From positions 186,001-250,000 of the forward strand of contig NZ_JAHBOI010000001.1 of assembly GCF_018531425.1 (NCBI RefSeq): 64,000 nt of DNA, written 5' to 3'. Of this stretch, positions 8,511-18,182 are shown in pieces. Each line of letters opens with the position of its first letter. Positions within the stretch are counted from its first letter, which is position 1. The DNA comes from Paenarthrobacter sp. DKR-5 (GTDB lineage Bacteria > Actinomycetota > Actinomycetes > Actinomycetales > Micrococcaceae). A program made the position numbers and the translations under genes. Below the pieces are notes generated by a model. It saw only the letters and a program-made list of their open reading frames with translations. It made no database searches and was not told the DNA's origin.

Positions 8511-9185
8511 CTACGGCTCGAACCGGTACCCCATACCGGCCTCGGTCAGCAGATGGCGGGGCGAGGCGGGGTCCGGCTCCAGTTTTCGCCGGAGCTGGGC
8601 CATGTAGACGCGCAGGTACTGGGTCTCTTTCGCGTAGGCCGGCCCCCACACCGTGAGCAGGAGCTGCTGCTGGCTCACCAGCTTGCCGGGGTTGCGCACC
8701 AGCAGCTCCAGGATGCTCCACTCCGTCGGCGTCAGGCGGACGTCACCCCCGCCGCGCCGGACCCGTTTGGCCGCCAGGTCGACGGTGAACTCGGGGGTGC
8801 TGACCGTCGGCGGCTCGGCGGCCGTGGTCGATCTCCGGGCCGCCGCCCGCAGCCGGGCGAGCAGTTCGTCGAGCCCGAATGGCTTGGTGACGTAGTCGTC
8901 AGCCCCGGCGTCGAGGGCCTGCACCTTCTCGTCGGAGGCGTGCCGGGCGGACAGCACAATGATGGGCACGCTGGTCCAGCCCCGCAGCCCCCGGATCACC
9001 TCCACGCCGTCCATGTCCGGCAGCCCCAAATCGAGGATCACGGCATCGGGCGGCTGGCTCACCGCCAGCTGCAGGGCCGCTGCACCGGTGCCCGCGGTCA
9101 GGGCGGTGTAACCGCGTGCCTGCAGGTTGATCTGCAGGGCGCGCGCGATCTGCGCTTCGTCGTCGACGATCAGCACGGTCCTCAC
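8511..9185 (-). CDS. kdpE: KdpE-like two-component response regulator
   Basis: 224 residues, OmpR/PhoB type. The receiver domain has the acidic pair VDDEAQIARAL, the phospho-acceptor aspartate in VILDLGLPDMDG near residue 52, and the conserved lysine in VTKPFG. A C-terminal winged helix (about 130-222, LTPTEWSILELLVRNPGK) binds DNA. The GTG start overlaps the kdpD stop (GTGA), so the two are translationally coupled. No kdpFABC genes are in the window, so the target may be distant or different. Confidence 0.92.
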   Translation of the reverse strand: MRTVLIVDDEAQIARALQINLQARGYTALTAGTGAAALQLAVSQPPDAVILDLGLPDMDGVEVIRGLRGWTSVPIIVLSARHASDEKVQALDAGADDYVTKPFGLDELLARLRAAARRSTTAAEPPTVSTPEFTVDLAAKRVRRGGGDVRLTPTEWSILELLVRNPGKLVSQQQLLLTVWGPAYAKETQYLRVYMAQLRRKLEPDPASPRHLLTEAGMGYRFEP

Positions 9186-11074
9186 TCGTTTTCCTTCCGC
9201 TGCGGTTCCGGCTCGGCCAGCGGCAGACGGACCACGACCGTGAGGCCGCCGCCCGGAGTGGGCCGGGCCAGCAGGGTGCCGCCCATGGCCTCGGTGAAGC
9301 CCTTCGCAACGGCGAGCCCGAGACCGGTGCCCGCCCCGGGCCGGCCGTCGGCCCTTCCATCGTCCAGCCGGTGGAAGGGCTGGACGATGGACGCCAGCTC
9401 CTCGTCCGGGACGCCCGGCCCGTGGTCGATGACGAGCAGCTCGGCCGCCGCCGGGCGCCCCGTCCCGGCGTCTGCCTCACGGGCCGATACGGTGATGCCC
9501 GCGGCCTGCCCGGCGTACTTGACCGCATTCTCCGCCACGTTCGCCACGACACGTTCGAGCATGCCCGGGTCGGCCCGCACCGGCGCGGCGCCCGCTACGT
9601 CGATGCTGATGCCGGCCGGAAGCCCCCGGAGGGCCTGCGGCAGGACCTCCGGCCAGCGGACCGGGACCAGCAGTGGGCTGACGACGTCGCTGTTGAGCCG
9701 CGACAGGTCCAGCAGGTTCGCGACCAAGGCGTCCAGACGGTCCGAGTAGTCCTCGATGGTGGCCAGCAGTTCGCGCTCCTCCTCCGGAGGGAACCTCACG
9801 CCCGGCTGGCGGAGGCTGGCCACTGCCAGCTTGATGCCCGCCAGCGGCGTCCGCAGGTCGTGCGAGACGGCGCGCAGGATGGCGGTGCGCATTTTGTTGC
9901 CTTCGCTCAGCCGGACGTTGTCCTCGCGGCTGCGGCGAAGCTGCAGGCGCTGGCGGACGGCGAGCAGGTGCGCTCCGAAGGCAGCCAGCAGCCGCCGGTC
10001 GCTCGCCGCCAGCGGCCGGCCGGAGAGTGCGAGCACCGTGGAGTCATCGATCCGTTCCGAGGTGTCCGCCTCCTGCCAGGTGCCCGGCAGATCCGCGCCG
10101 GTGCCCGCTTCCAGCCGCCAGGTCCCCGCGGACCGGTGACCGGGTGCGTGATCCTCCCCGGTTTCGTCGGCGGCATTGCCCCGCACGAACAGGGCCGCAC
10201 CGGTGACTTGGAAGTTTTCGCGCACATGGTCAAGGAAGCCTTCAACTGTGTCGTCCTGGGCGAGCGCGCCTCGGGCGAGCTCGCTCAGGGTGGCCGCTTC
10301 CGCGCCGGCCGCCGCCGCTTCCTTGGCCCGCCGCGCAGCGAACCCCACCACCAGGGCCACGGCAACCGCCACGGCGCCAAAGACTGCCAGCTCGAAGATC
10401 CGTTCCGGATCCGCGATGTTGAACGTCCCCACCGGGTCGGAAAAGTAGTAGTTCAGTAGGAGGCTGCCGAGCAGCGCAGCGAGCAGAGCGGGCCAGAACC
10501 CGCCCACGAGCGCCACCACCACCGCGGCGAGCAAATAACTGAGGATGCCCGCCGCGAAGCTGCGCTGGCCGGCGGAGAGCAGCAGGACACTCGCCAACCC
10601 GGGAAGGAGGACGGCCAGGCCCAGGCCAACGAGCACCCGGCGCGCGCCCAGGCCCCACGGGGCGGCGCGCGGGCGGCGCCGCGCAGGTCCGGCTCCAACG
10701 AGGTGGACGTCCAGGTCGCCGCCGTCACGCGCCACCTCCCAGGCCACCGGCGCCTCGGCGAGGAGGCCGCCGAACAAGCGCTTGCGCCCGGCACCCACCA
10801 CCAGGTCCGTCGCCCCCGCGCTGCGCGCGAAGTCCAGCAGGGCCTGCGCGGCCCGGTCCCCGCCCACCGCATGGTAGGAACCGCCCAGATCCACAACGAG
10901 CTGGCGCTGGGACTCCAGCTCCCGCGGCGACTCATCCGCGGGATGATCGGTGAACCGCACATGCACCGCCAGCAGGTGTCCCCCGCCGCCGCGCTCCAGG
11001 ATCCGGGCGCCGCGCCTGAGCAGCTGTTCCCCTTCCGGACCGCCGCTGAGGCCCACCACGACCTGCTCGCTCAT
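9182..11074 (-). CDS. kdpD: KdpD-like sensor histidine kinase lacking the N-terminal KdpD ATP-binding domain
   Basis: 630 residues. It starts directly with a universal-stress-protein-like domain (about 1-125, VVVGLSGGPEG). Four membrane helices of the DUF4118 type follow (about 130-240), then a GAF-like region (about 260-390), the phospho-acceptor box AVSHDLRTPLAGIK near 405, and an ATPase domain with N and G boxes (NVAENAVKYA, GTGLGLAVAKG). Classical KdpD is about 850-900 residues and has an extra N-terminal Walker-containing domain that is absent here. MSEQ at 11074 is the natural start: further upstream the frame runs antisense through the amidohydrolase gene. It probably phosphorylates KdpE in response to K+ or osmotic stress, but its input may be altered. 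Confidence 0.9.
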   Translation of the reverse strand: MSEQVVVGLSGGPEGEQLLRRGARILERGGGGHLLAVHVRFTDHPADESPRELESQRQLVVDLGGSYHAVGGDRAAQALLDFARSAGATDLVVGAGRKRLFGGLLAEAPVAWEVARDGGDLDVHLVGAGPARRRPRAAPWGLGARRVLVGLGLAVLLPGLASVLLLSAGQRSFAAGILSYLLAAVVVALVGGFWPALLAALLGSLLLNYYFSDPVGTFNIADPERIFELAVFGAVAVAVALVVGFAARRAKEAAAAGAEAATLSELARGALAQDDTVEGFLDHVRENFQVTGAALFVRGNAADETGEDHAPGHRSAGTWRLEAGTGADLPGTWQEADTSERIDDSTVLALSGRPLAASDRRLLAAFGAHLLAVRQRLQLRRSREDNVRLSEGNKMRTAILRAVSHDLRTPLAGIKLAVASLRQPGVRFPPEEERELLATIEDYSDRLDALVANLLDLSRLNSDVVSPLLVPVRWPEVLPQALRGLPAGISIDVAGAAPVRADPGMLERVVANVAENAVKYAGQAAGITVSAREADAGTGRPAAAELLVIDHGPGVPDEELASIVQPFHRLDDGRADGRPGAGTGLGLAVAKGFTEAMGGTLLARPTPGGGLTVVVRLPLAEPEPQRKENE

Positions 11075-11159
11075 GAGGCAATTGTTGCACCGCGCCTGAG
11101 CAGCGGCGGCCGGAGTAAGTTGGATCGCGCGACAACCCGACAAGCGAAAGGCACCACCC

Positions 11160-12329
11160 GTGACGCTGGCGATCACCAATGCCCACGTAGTACCCGTCGA
11201 TGGCACCCCGTTCGACGGCACAGTCCTGGTCGAAGACGGCAAAATCAGCGCCCTCGGGCCCAAGGTCCGCATCCCCCGCGGCGCCGACGTCGTCGACGCC
11301 GCCGGCCAGTGGCTGCTGCCGGGCTTCATCGACGCCCACACCCACCTGGGCGTGCATGAGGAAGCCGAGGGCTGGGCCGGGGACGACACCAACGAGATGA
11401 CCGACCCGGTGACGGCGGCGGTCCGGGCCCTCGACGGCATCAACCCGCACGAGATCGGCTTCGACGACGCGCTGGCCGGAGGTGTCACCACCGTGAACGT
11501 GAACCCCGGCTCCGGCAACCCGGTCGGCGGCCTCGCCGTCGCCCTGCACACCCACGGCCGTTACGTCGACGAAATGGTGCTGCGCTCCCCCAGCGGCCTC
11601 AAAGCCGCCCTGGGCGAGAACCCCAAGCGCGTGTACGGCGACAAGAAGGCCACGCCGTCGACGCGGCTGGGCACGGCCATGGTGATCCGGAAGGCCTTCC
11701 AGGAGGCCCGGGACTACATGGAGAAAAAGGACAAGAACGGCACAGACCTGAAGCTCGAGGCTCTGGCGATGGTGCTGCGCCGCGAGATCCCGTGGCGCCA
11801 GCACGCCCACCGGGCGGACGACATCGCCACGGCCATGCGCATCGCCGAGGAGTTCGGCTATGAACTCGTCATCGACCACGGCACCGAAGCGCACCTGCTG
11901 GCCGACGTGCTGGCGGCCAAGCAGATCCCGGTCCTGATCGGCCCGCTGTTCACCTCGCGGTCCAAGGTGGAGCTGCGGAACCGGTCGCTGGCCAACCCCG
12001 GCAAGCTCGCCGACGCCGGAGTGGAGATCTCGATCATCACCGACCACCCGGTGGTGCCGATCCACTTCCTCGTCCACCAGGCCACCCTGGCTGTCAAGGA
12101 GGGCCTGGACCGCGACACCGCGCTGCGCGCCATCACGCTGAACCCGGCGAAGGTCCTGGGCCTCTCCGACCGGGTCGGCTCGCTCGCCGCCGGGAAGGAC
12201 GCGGACCTGGTGCTCTGGTCCGGCGATCCGCTCGACGTCATGCAGCGCGCCCTGCGGGTTTGGATCGGCGGCCGGCAGGTCTTCCGCTACGACGAGGCCT
12301 CCCGCACGGCGGTCGTCGCCGAGCGCTGA
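11160..12329 (+). CDS. Amidohydrolase family metal-dependent hydrolase (imidazolonepropionase-like)
   Basis: 389 residues with the amidohydrolase TIM-barrel pattern: [14 protein letters not shown] (first metal-binding HxH near residue 60), HAHRADDI near 220, a DHGTEAHL His near 240, and the Asp of ITDHPVVP near 290. The late LWSGDPLDV motif belongs to the small beta-sandwich. These enzymes hydrolyse cyclic amides or similar C-N bonds; the substrate cannot be named. The GTG start at 11160 follows AAAGG at good spacing. It is divergent from kdpD across 85 bp, which must carry both promoters. Confidence 0.85.
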   Translation: MTLAITNAHVVPVDGTPFDGTVLVEDGKISALGPKVRIPRGADVVDAAGQWLLPGFIDAHTHLGVHEEAEGWAGDDTNEMTDPVTAAVRALDGINPHEIGFDDALAGGVTTVNVNPGSGNPVGGLAVALHTHGRYVDEMVLRSPSGLKAALGENPKRVYGDKKATPSTRLGTAMVIRKAFQEARDYMEKKDKNGTDLKLEALAMVLRREIPWRQHAHRADDIATAMRIAEEFGYELVIDHGTEAHLLADVLAAKQIPVLIGPLFTSRSKVELRNRSLANPGKLADAGVEISIITDHPVVPIHFLVHQATLAVKEGLDRDTALRAITLNPAKVLGLSDRVGSLAAGKDADLVLWSGDPLDVMQRALRVWIGGRQVFRYDEASRTAVVAER

Positions 12330-12378
12330 GCAGGATCTGAATAAGCACTGAGCAGGATCTCAATAAGCACTGAGCAGG
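12326..12378. repeat. 22-bp tandem repeat, 2.4 copies
   Basis: The unit CTGAGCAGGATCTGAATAAG + CA starts at 12326 and repeats at 12348 with one change (TGAA to TCAA); a third partial copy starts at 12370. It begins at the amidohydrolase stop codon. No promoter or terminator structure is obvious. Confidence 0.8.
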
Positions 12379-12533
12379 CACCGGGCAGTCTCCGGGCGGC
12401 GGGCGGCCCCCGCCGCCCGGAGGCAGGCAGGCTAAAATTGGACCGACACCCGCCTGCAGCGCCCCATCTGGCCGCCGTGCCGGAGCGCGCCGCCGGCGGC
12501 CCGGCAGGCCCAGTGAGAGAAGGATCTTCCGTT

Positions 12534-13871
12534 TTGAGCCAGCCTGCCCCCAGCCCGTCACGCGCCCGGCGCCCCCTGATCAGCCCGGCCATCACCGACC
12601 GGGCGTTCTCGCCAGCCGGGGTGCTCATTGCCTGCCTGGCGGTCAACCTCTTCTTCGTCGTCTACTTCCTCACCTTCGCTTTCCACGGCGAAGCGTTCAG
12701 CGACACGGGAATCTACCGCCAGTGGGCCGCGGCCGGGTTCGACGAGTCCCGGCTGCAGGGACTGCCGACCCCCTGGGTGTACCCCATTCTGGCCCTCGTG
12801 CCGATCGCCATCGCCGGCGCCTTCGGCCCCGGGCCGTTCCTGGGGATCTGGGTGCTGATGATCGCGGCGCTGAACTGCCTGGCGGTCGGTTTCCTGACCA
12901 ACTGGGGCCGCAGCCGCGATGGCGCCCGTGCCGCCTGGTGGTGGCTGCTGTTCGTGCTGATCATGGGCACGCTCGGCTTCACCCGCGTGGACGGGTTCAC
13001 GGCGCCCGTCGTGCTGATCGCCCTTGTCTTCGGCGTCGGACGGCCGGCCCTGGCTTCCGCCATCCTCAGCGTCGCCACCTGGATGAAGATCTGGCCGGCC
13101 GCCGTGCTGCTGGCCCTTTTCACCGCGGTGCGCAGCCGGGTGCGGGTGGTCCTGGCGGCCGTCGCGGTGACCGCCGGCGTCGGGATTGCCGCGCTGGCGC
13201 TCGGCGTCGCCCCGCGGCTGCTGAACTTCCTGACCGCGCAAGGCGACCGGGGCATGCAGCTCGAGGCGACGTTCACCACCCCGTGGCTGTGGCTGTCCGT
13301 GCTGCATGTCGACGGTGCGCGCATGTACATGAACACCGAGATCAACTCGATGCAGGTGGACGGTCCCGGAACCGCTGTCGCATCGTTCCTGATGCAGCCG
13401 CTGTTCGTCCTCGCCGCGCTGACAGTCGTCGGCCTGCTGTTCTGGGCCCTGCACCGCGGCAAGCAGCGCGGCGTTGACCGCAGCGAGCTGCTGCTCGTCG
13501 GGGCCCTGACCATGGTGACCGCGTTCGTCGTCTTCAACAAAGTCGGCTCGCCCCAGTTCATGGTCTGGCTGGCGCCGGCCGTCGCGGTCGGCCTGGCCCA
13601 CTCGTGGCGGCAGTGGAAGGTTCCCGCGGCGCTGCTGATCGCCATCGCGGCGGCCACTTACGTGGTCTACCCGCTCTACTACGACGCCTTGAGCCACAAC
13701 GATCCGGGCATGGCGCTGGTGCTGACCATCCGCAACGCCCTGCTGGTGGTGCTGTTCGTTTGGTCCGTGCGCCGCCTGTACCTGCTCGGCCGCGGCGCGG
13801 GAACCGCCCCGGAACCGACCGCCGGGGACACGGCTGCATCGGGAAGCTACCGGCCGGCGCCGGGCAACTGA
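12534..13871 (+). CDS. GT87-type polyprenol-phosphate-dependent mannosyltransferase (DUF2029)
   Basis: 445-residue polytopic membrane protein with about ten hydrophobic helices. The first extracytoplasmic loop carries the acidic GEAFSDTGIYRQWA region typical of GT-C catalytic loops. The family transfers mannose or arabinose from a polyprenyl-phosphate donor onto lipoglycans. TTG 12534 is chosen because AGAAGGA lies 9 bp upstream; GTG 12513 would contain that site within the gene. It converges on the MptB-like gene and the two coding regions overlap by 25 bp at their 3' ends, leaving no room for a separate terminator. Substrate is inferred from family only. Confidence 0.85.
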   Translation: MSQPAPSPSRARRPLISPAITDRAFSPAGVLIACLAVNLFFVVYFLTFAFHGEAFSDTGIYRQWAAAGFDESRLQGLPTPWVYPILALVPIAIAGAFGPGPFLGIWVLMIAALNCLAVGFLTNWGRSRDGARAAWWWLLFVLIMGTLGFTRVDGFTAPVVLIALVFGVGRPALASAILSVATWMKIWPAAVLLALFTAVRSRVRVVLAAVAVTAGVGIAALALGVAPRLLNFLTAQGDRGMQLEATFTTPWLWLSVLHVDGARMYMNTEINSMQVDGPGTAVASFLMQPLFVLAALTVVGLLFWALHRGKQRGVDRSELLLVGALTMVTAFVVFNKVGSPQFMVWLAPAVAVGLAHSWRQWKVPAALLIAIAAATYVVYPLYYDALSHNDPGMALVLTIRNALLVVLFVWSVRRLYLLGRGAGTAPEPTAGDTAASGSYRPAPGN

Positions 13872-15487
13872 CTCTTCTTCCGCCACCGGGCGGGGACCGC
13901 CCACGCCGGGGCGGCCCCGGCCCGGCTGAAGGTGGCCACGAGCCGCCGGGTCTTCGGGTCCAGGAACAGCAGGTAGAACAGGAAAGCCAGGGCCACCAGC
14001 ATCGCCACGGTGGGGGCCCCGATCTGCAGGTCCACGAAGAACAGCACCGACAGCTGGTCCTGTGCACCCATGACCACGAAGTACACGACGACGACGTAGA
14101 CCGCCTTGGTCTGCCAGTCGTCGCGGATGCCGGTCACGGCCAGCAGCGGGATCAGCCACAGCACGTACCACGGCTGGATGACCGGGGAGAGCAGCACGAC
14201 GGCGGAGAAGGCCAGGGCCATCCGGCGCACCAGCCGCGCGTCGTCGCCCTTGAACATCAGCCAGATCACCAGGCCGATCGCCACGAGCCGCCCGAAGCTG
14301 CGCAGCAGCTTGGCTGCCGCCCACCCGTCGAGGCCCACTGCGTCCACCAGGGACTGCACCACCATGCCGAGGAAGCCGGTGGGCGCGTAGGTCATCCAGC
14401 CTTCGCCGGTGTTGCTGATCACGCCGATCCAGTCGAAGCCGAAGCCGTTGACCAGGCCGGTCACCCACAGCAGGCCGCCGGCCAGCAGCAGCGTCTTGGC
14501 CCAGGCCAGGAACTTCCGCGGCCAGGAGGCGTTGATGCCGGCCCAGAGCAGGCCGATGAAGGGCAGCAGCACGACCGTGATGGGCTTGATGCCGATGGAG
14601 GCGGTCACCAGGACCACACCCAGGACGGGCCGTTTGGTCGCGGCATAGTAGGTGCCGGCCAGCGCGAGCCCGACCATCAGCGCGTCATTGTGGGCGCTGG
14701 CCACGAAGCTGATCAGGAACAGCGGATTGGCCACCGAAAGCCACAGCGCCCGCGCGGGGTCGATGCCGTGCAGGGCCGCCAGCTTCGGCACGTAGTAGGC
14801 ACACAGGGCCACCCCGGCGACAGCGAGCAAGCGGAACAGGAACACGGAGGTTTCCGGCGAAGCACCGGTGACTGACACGACCAGCTGCTCCAGCCAGAGG
14901 AAATAGGGCCCGTACGGGGTCGCGTTCTGCGCCCACGCCTGGTCGGCGCCGAGCGAGTACCAGTTGGACAGCGACGAGATCCCGGTGGTGTAGGGATTCA
15001 TCCCCTCCACCATGAGCCTGCCCTGGCCGATGTAGGCGTAGACGTCCCGGCTGAAGATCGGGACGGCGGCCAGCAACGGAGCCGTCCAGGCGGCCACCGC
15101 CCACAGCACCGGCCGCCGCGCGGGCGCGCCCCAGCCCGCCAGCCGCTGGCCCAGCCGCAGCCAGGAGCGGATCAGCAGCATCGCCCCCAGCGTGAGCAGC
15201 GCGGTGCTGGCGATCACGCCGTTGGCGTCGGTGCGCATCATGATCATCAGCGGGTTGCGCAGCAGCGCCGAGCCGTTGGCGAGCCAGCCCACCCCGAGGG
15301 AGCCGATGAAGATCATCAGCGAACCCACCAGGCCCTGCACGACGGCGACACCCGGCCGGTCGGGACCGGGCCGGGAAGGCTTCACCGGGCGGTCGCCCGC
15401 GGCCGGGGAGCCCGGTTCACGAACCGCTTCATCGACGTTGCCGGCAGGGGCCGCCGAAACCGGCAGACCAGTATCGCCAACGGTCAT
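13847..15487 (-). CDS. mptB: MptB-like alpha-(1->6)-mannopyranosyltransferase
   Basis: 546-residue GT-C membrane enzyme. A 50-residue cytoplasmic lead is followed by about 13 helices. The signature FSRDVYAYIGQGRLMVEGMN is in the first large loop near residue 145, and SVANPLFLISFVASAHNDAL lies near 260; both are characteristic of MptA/MptB, which extend the lipomannan mannan core from polyprenyl-phosphomannose. ATG 15487 has AGAGGAA upstream. Its partner at 12534 is a second GT-C enzyme, so the locus probably serves lipoglycan synthesis. Whether it is MptA or MptB by role is not settled by sequence. Confidence 0.88.
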   Translation of the reverse strand: MTVGDTGLPVSAAPAGNVDEAVREPGSPAAGDRPVKPSRPGPDRPGVAVVQGLVGSLMIFIGSLGVGWLANGSALLRNPLMIMMRTDANGVIASTALLTLGAMLLIRSWLRLGQRLAGWGAPARRPVLWAVAAWTAPLLAAVPIFSRDVYAYIGQGRLMVEGMNPYTTGISSLSNWYSLGADQAWAQNATPYGPYFLWLEQLVVSVTGASPETSVFLFRLLAVAGVALCAYYVPKLAALHGIDPARALWLSVANPLFLISFVASAHNDALMVGLALAGTYYAATKRPVLGVVLVTASIGIKPITVVLLPFIGLLWAGINASWPRKFLAWAKTLLLAGGLLWVTGLVNGFGFDWIGVISNTGEGWMTYAPTGFLGMVVQSLVDAVGLDGWAAAKLLRSFGRLVAIGLVIWLMFKGDDARLVRRMALAFSAVVLLSPVIQPWYVLWLIPLLAVTGIRDDWQTKAVYVVVVYFVVMGAQDQLSVLFFVDLQIGAPTVAMLVALAFLFYLLFLDPKTRRLVATFSRAGAAPAWAVPARWRKKSQLPGAGR

Positions 15488-15578
15488 CGATGTTCCTCTT
15501 ACGCTCTTTGGGGGACCCTCGATTGCCGGGCGTCATTGACTCGAAGCAAAGCCGGCATCCGGGTTGTCTCGTCCGTGA

Positions 15579-15584
15579 ATTCTA
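15579..15584 (-). promoter_or_regulatory. Candidate -10 box for mptB
   Basis: TAGAAT on the minus strand, about 90 bp before the mptB start, inside the only non-coding gap (15488-15635) upstream of it. The matching -35 is poor (TGAAGG), so this is tentative. Confidence 0.35.
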
Positions 15585-15635
15585 GCACCGGCCCTTCACC
15601 GCCCGGCTTCCGGGTGCCGCCCCGGCTGGCGCCGT

Positions 15636-16946
15636 TCACGGCTCGCTGAGTGCCGCCTCCGGCACGCCACGGGGCGTCCCGCGGCGGATCAGCGCGCTGA
15701 TCACGGCCGCCACGGTGCACAGCGCGGCGGCGCCGAACCAGGCGAGGGTGTACTGGCCGGTGGCGTCCCGCACGTAGCCCGCTGCGAAGGCTGCTGCGGC
15801 CGCCCCGAGCTGGTGGGCCGCGAAAACCCAGCCGAAAACGACGCTGCCGTCCGCCCCGAAAGCCTCCCGGCAGATCGCCGCCGTCGGCGGGACCGTGGCG
15901 ACCCAATCCAGGCCGTAGATGACCACGAACACCAGCATGCTCGGCTGGACGCTTGAGGACAGCAGCACAGGCAGCACCAGCAGGCCAAGCCCGCGGAACT
16001 GGTAGTACACGGCCAGCAGGATCCTGGGGTTGTACCGGTCCGTCAGCCAGCCGGAGGCGATGGTGCCGGCGATGTCGAAGATCCCGACGACGGCGAGCAG
16101 CCCGGCGGCCGTCGTCTCCGGCATCCCGTGGTCGTGCGCCGAGGGGATGAAGTGGGTGCCAATCAGCCCGTTCGTGGTGGCCCCGCAGATGGCGAAGCCT
16201 GCGACGAGGGCCCAGAACGTCCGCACCCGGCTCGCCCGGCGCAGGGCCCCGAGCGCGCGTCGGGCAGCGTTGGCCCCGCGCTGCGGCACGGGGGCCGGCT
16301 CACCAGCCCCGGCCGCTTCGGGACCGGCACCGTACGGCAGCACCCCCGCCTCCGCCGGCGAATTCTTCAGCCAGCGCAGCACCAGCGGGACGACGGCGAC
16401 AGCCGCACCCGCGACCAGCCAGGACGCGGACCGCCAGCCGGAATTCTGCACCAGCTGGGCCAGGATCGGCAGGAACACGAGCTGGCCGGCGGCACTGCCG
16501 GAGGTGAGGATGCCGACGACGAGCCCGCGCCGGCGGTGGAACCACGTATTGGCGATGGTCGCGGCGAAAACCAGTGCCATCGACCCGGTGCCGAGGCCGA
16601 TCAGCACACCCCAGGTGAGCACGATCTGCCAGGGCTCAACGACGAACACGCTCAGCGCACTGCCGGCCCCGATGACCACCAGAGCCGTGGCGGTGACCGC
16701 CCGGATACCGAAACGCTCCATCAGGGCAGCGGCGAAGGGTGCCGTCAGCCCGAACAGGACCAGGTTGATGCTGACCGCCAGCGAGAGCACGCTCCGGGAC
16801 CAGCCGAATTCGTCCTGCAGAGGGATCATGAACACGCTCGGGCCGGCGCGGAACCCGGCGGCGCCGACCAGGGCCAGGAAGGCCACTGCGGCGACCACCC
16901 AGGCGGGGTGCAGGCGCCGGGTGGTTGCAGGCGGGCGTGAAGGCAT
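15636..16946 (-). CDS. MFS transporter (monocarboxylate/OFA-like)
   Basis: 436 residues, 12 predicted membrane helices with a cytoplasmic loop of about 45 residues in the middle (the GAGPEAAGAGEPAPVPQ region). The first helix ends RAGPSVFMIPLQDEFGWSRS, and motif-A-like segments ERFGIRAV and TDRYNPR follow helices 2 and 8. This matches the oxalate:formate/monocarboxylate branch of the major facilitator superfamily. It probably imports a small organic acid by proton symport; the substrate is not identifiable. It stands alone between mptB and the transsulfuration operon. Confidence 0.82.
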   Translation of the reverse strand: MPSRPPATTRRLHPAWVVAAVAFLALVGAAGFRAGPSVFMIPLQDEFGWSRSVLSLAVSINLVLFGLTAPFAAALMERFGIRAVTATALVVIGAGSALSVFVVEPWQIVLTWGVLIGLGTGSMALVFAATIANTWFHRRRGLVVGILTSGSAAGQLVFLPILAQLVQNSGWRSASWLVAGAAVAVVPLVLRWLKNSPAEAGVLPYGAGPEAAGAGEPAPVPQRGANAARRALGALRRASRVRTFWALVAGFAICGATTNGLIGTHFIPSAHDHGMPETTAAGLLAVVGIFDIAGTIASGWLTDRYNPRILLAVYYQFRGLGLLVLPVLLSSSVQPSMLVFVVIYGLDWVATVPPTAAICREAFGADGSVVFGWVFAAHQLGAAAAAFAAGYVRDATGQYTLAWFGAAALCTVAAVISALIRRGTPRGVPEAALSEP

Positions 16947-16999
16947 GCGGAAAGCCTAATCGACGCGGTTCAGGAAGGGCAGCGGACGTTCAGGGGACG

Positions 17000-18154
17000 T
17001 CAGAGGCCCTGCAGGGCCTGATCCAGGTCCTCGAGCAGATCAGCTTCGTCCTCGATGCCGACCGAGAGCCGGACCAGGTTTTCCGGCACCGCGAGCTCCG
17101 TGCCCTTGACCGACGCGTGGGTCATCTCGGACGGATAGTTCATCAGGGACTCAATGCCGCCCAGCGACTCGGCCAGCGTGAACACCCGCGTGGACTCAGC
17201 CAGTTTCCTGGCTGCCGCCTCGCCGCCCTTGAGCTGGACCGAGACCATGCCGCCGAAGTCCTTCATCTGCCGGGCCGCCAGTTCGTGGCCGGGGTGGTCC
17301 GCCAGGCCGGGGTAGAGCACGCGCTCGACCGCGGCCTGTTCCGACAGCCAGGCCGCGACGGCCTTCGCATTCGAGCTGTGGCGGTCCATCCGCACGCCGA
17401 GGGTCTTCAAACCGCGCGTCGTCAGCCAGGCGTCGAGCGGCCCGGACACGGCTCCGACGGCGAACTGGACGAAGCCGATCTTCTCGGCCAGGCCGGCGTC
17501 CTTGACGACGACGGCGCCGCCGATCACATCGGAGTGGCCGCCGATGTACTTGGTGGTCGAGTGCACCACGATGTCCGCGCCCAGATCCAACGGGTTCTGC
17601 AGGTAGGGGGTCGCGAACGTGTTGTCCACGACCAGCAGGGCGCCGGCGGCACGGGCAGTGTCCGCGAGCGCGGCGATGTCGGTGATCTTCATCATCGGGT
17701 TCGACGGCGTTTCCACCCAGACGAAGCGCGTGCGCCCGTTGCCGGCGGCCACGGCCGCTTCAACCGATGCGGCGTCCGCCATGTCCGCGGTCGCATGGCT
17801 GATGCCCCAGGGCCCGAGCACGCGGTTGATCAGCCGGTAGGTGCCGCCGTACACGTCGTTGCCGAGCACGATGTGGTCCCCGGGCTGCAGCAGGGCACGG
17901 ATGAGCGAGTCCTCGGCAGCCAGGCCGGAGGAGAACGAGAACGCGGCTGTGCCGTTCTCCAGGGCGGCAAGCTGCTCCTGCAGGGCGTCCCGGGTCGGGT
18001 TGCCGCCGCGGCCGTACTCGTAGCCGCCGCGCAGGCCCCCGATGCCGTCCTGGGCGAAGGTCGAGGTCAGGTACACCGGCGGGACGACGGCCCCGGTCGT
18101 CGGGTCGAATGCCTGCCCGGCGTGAATGGCACGGGTGTTGAAGCCTTCAGTCAT
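17000..18154 (-). CDS. metB: Cystathionine gamma-synthase/gamma-lyase (Cys/Met metabolism PLP enzyme)
   Basis: 384 residues of the Cys/Met PLP family: YEYGRGGNPTRDALQ near residue 45, SSGLAAEDSL near 75, the PLP lysine in HSTTKYIGGHSD near residue 200, and SLGGIESLMNYPSEMTHAS near 330. It makes cystathionine from O-succinyl/acetyl-homoserine and cysteine, or cleaves it to cysteine, 2-oxobutyrate and ammonia. It lies 28 bp after a cystathionine beta-synthase gene, which favours the reverse-transsulfuration (gamma-lyase) direction despite the usual metB label. The start has AAGGAGTT upstream. Confidence 0.88.
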   Translation of the reverse strand: MTEGFNTRAIHAGQAFDPTTGAVVPPVYLTSTFAQDGIGGLRGGYEYGRGGNPTRDALQEQLAALENGTAAFSFSSGLAAEDSLIRALLQPGDHIVLGNDVYGGTYRLINRVLGPWGISHATADMADAASVEAAVAAGNGRTRFVWVETPSNPMMKITDIAALADTARAAGALLVVDNTFATPYLQNPLDLGADIVVHSTTKYIGGHSDVIGGAVVVKDAGLAEKIGFVQFAVGAVSGPLDAWLTTRGLKTLGVRMDRHSSNAKAVAAWLSEQAAVERVLYPGLADHPGHELAARQMKDFGGMVSVQLKGGEAAARKLAESTRVFTLAESLGGIESLMNYPSEMTHASVKGTELAVPENLVRLSVGIEDEADLLEDLDQALQGL

Positions 18155-18182
18155 GGGAACTCCTTGGTGCGTCGCGGCGTCT

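Noticed and set aside
11075-11551. Extension of kdpD by 159 codons that could supply the missing N-terminal domain
   Set aside because: The extension is antisense to the amidohydrolase gene and has no Walker motif or KdpD-like sequence.
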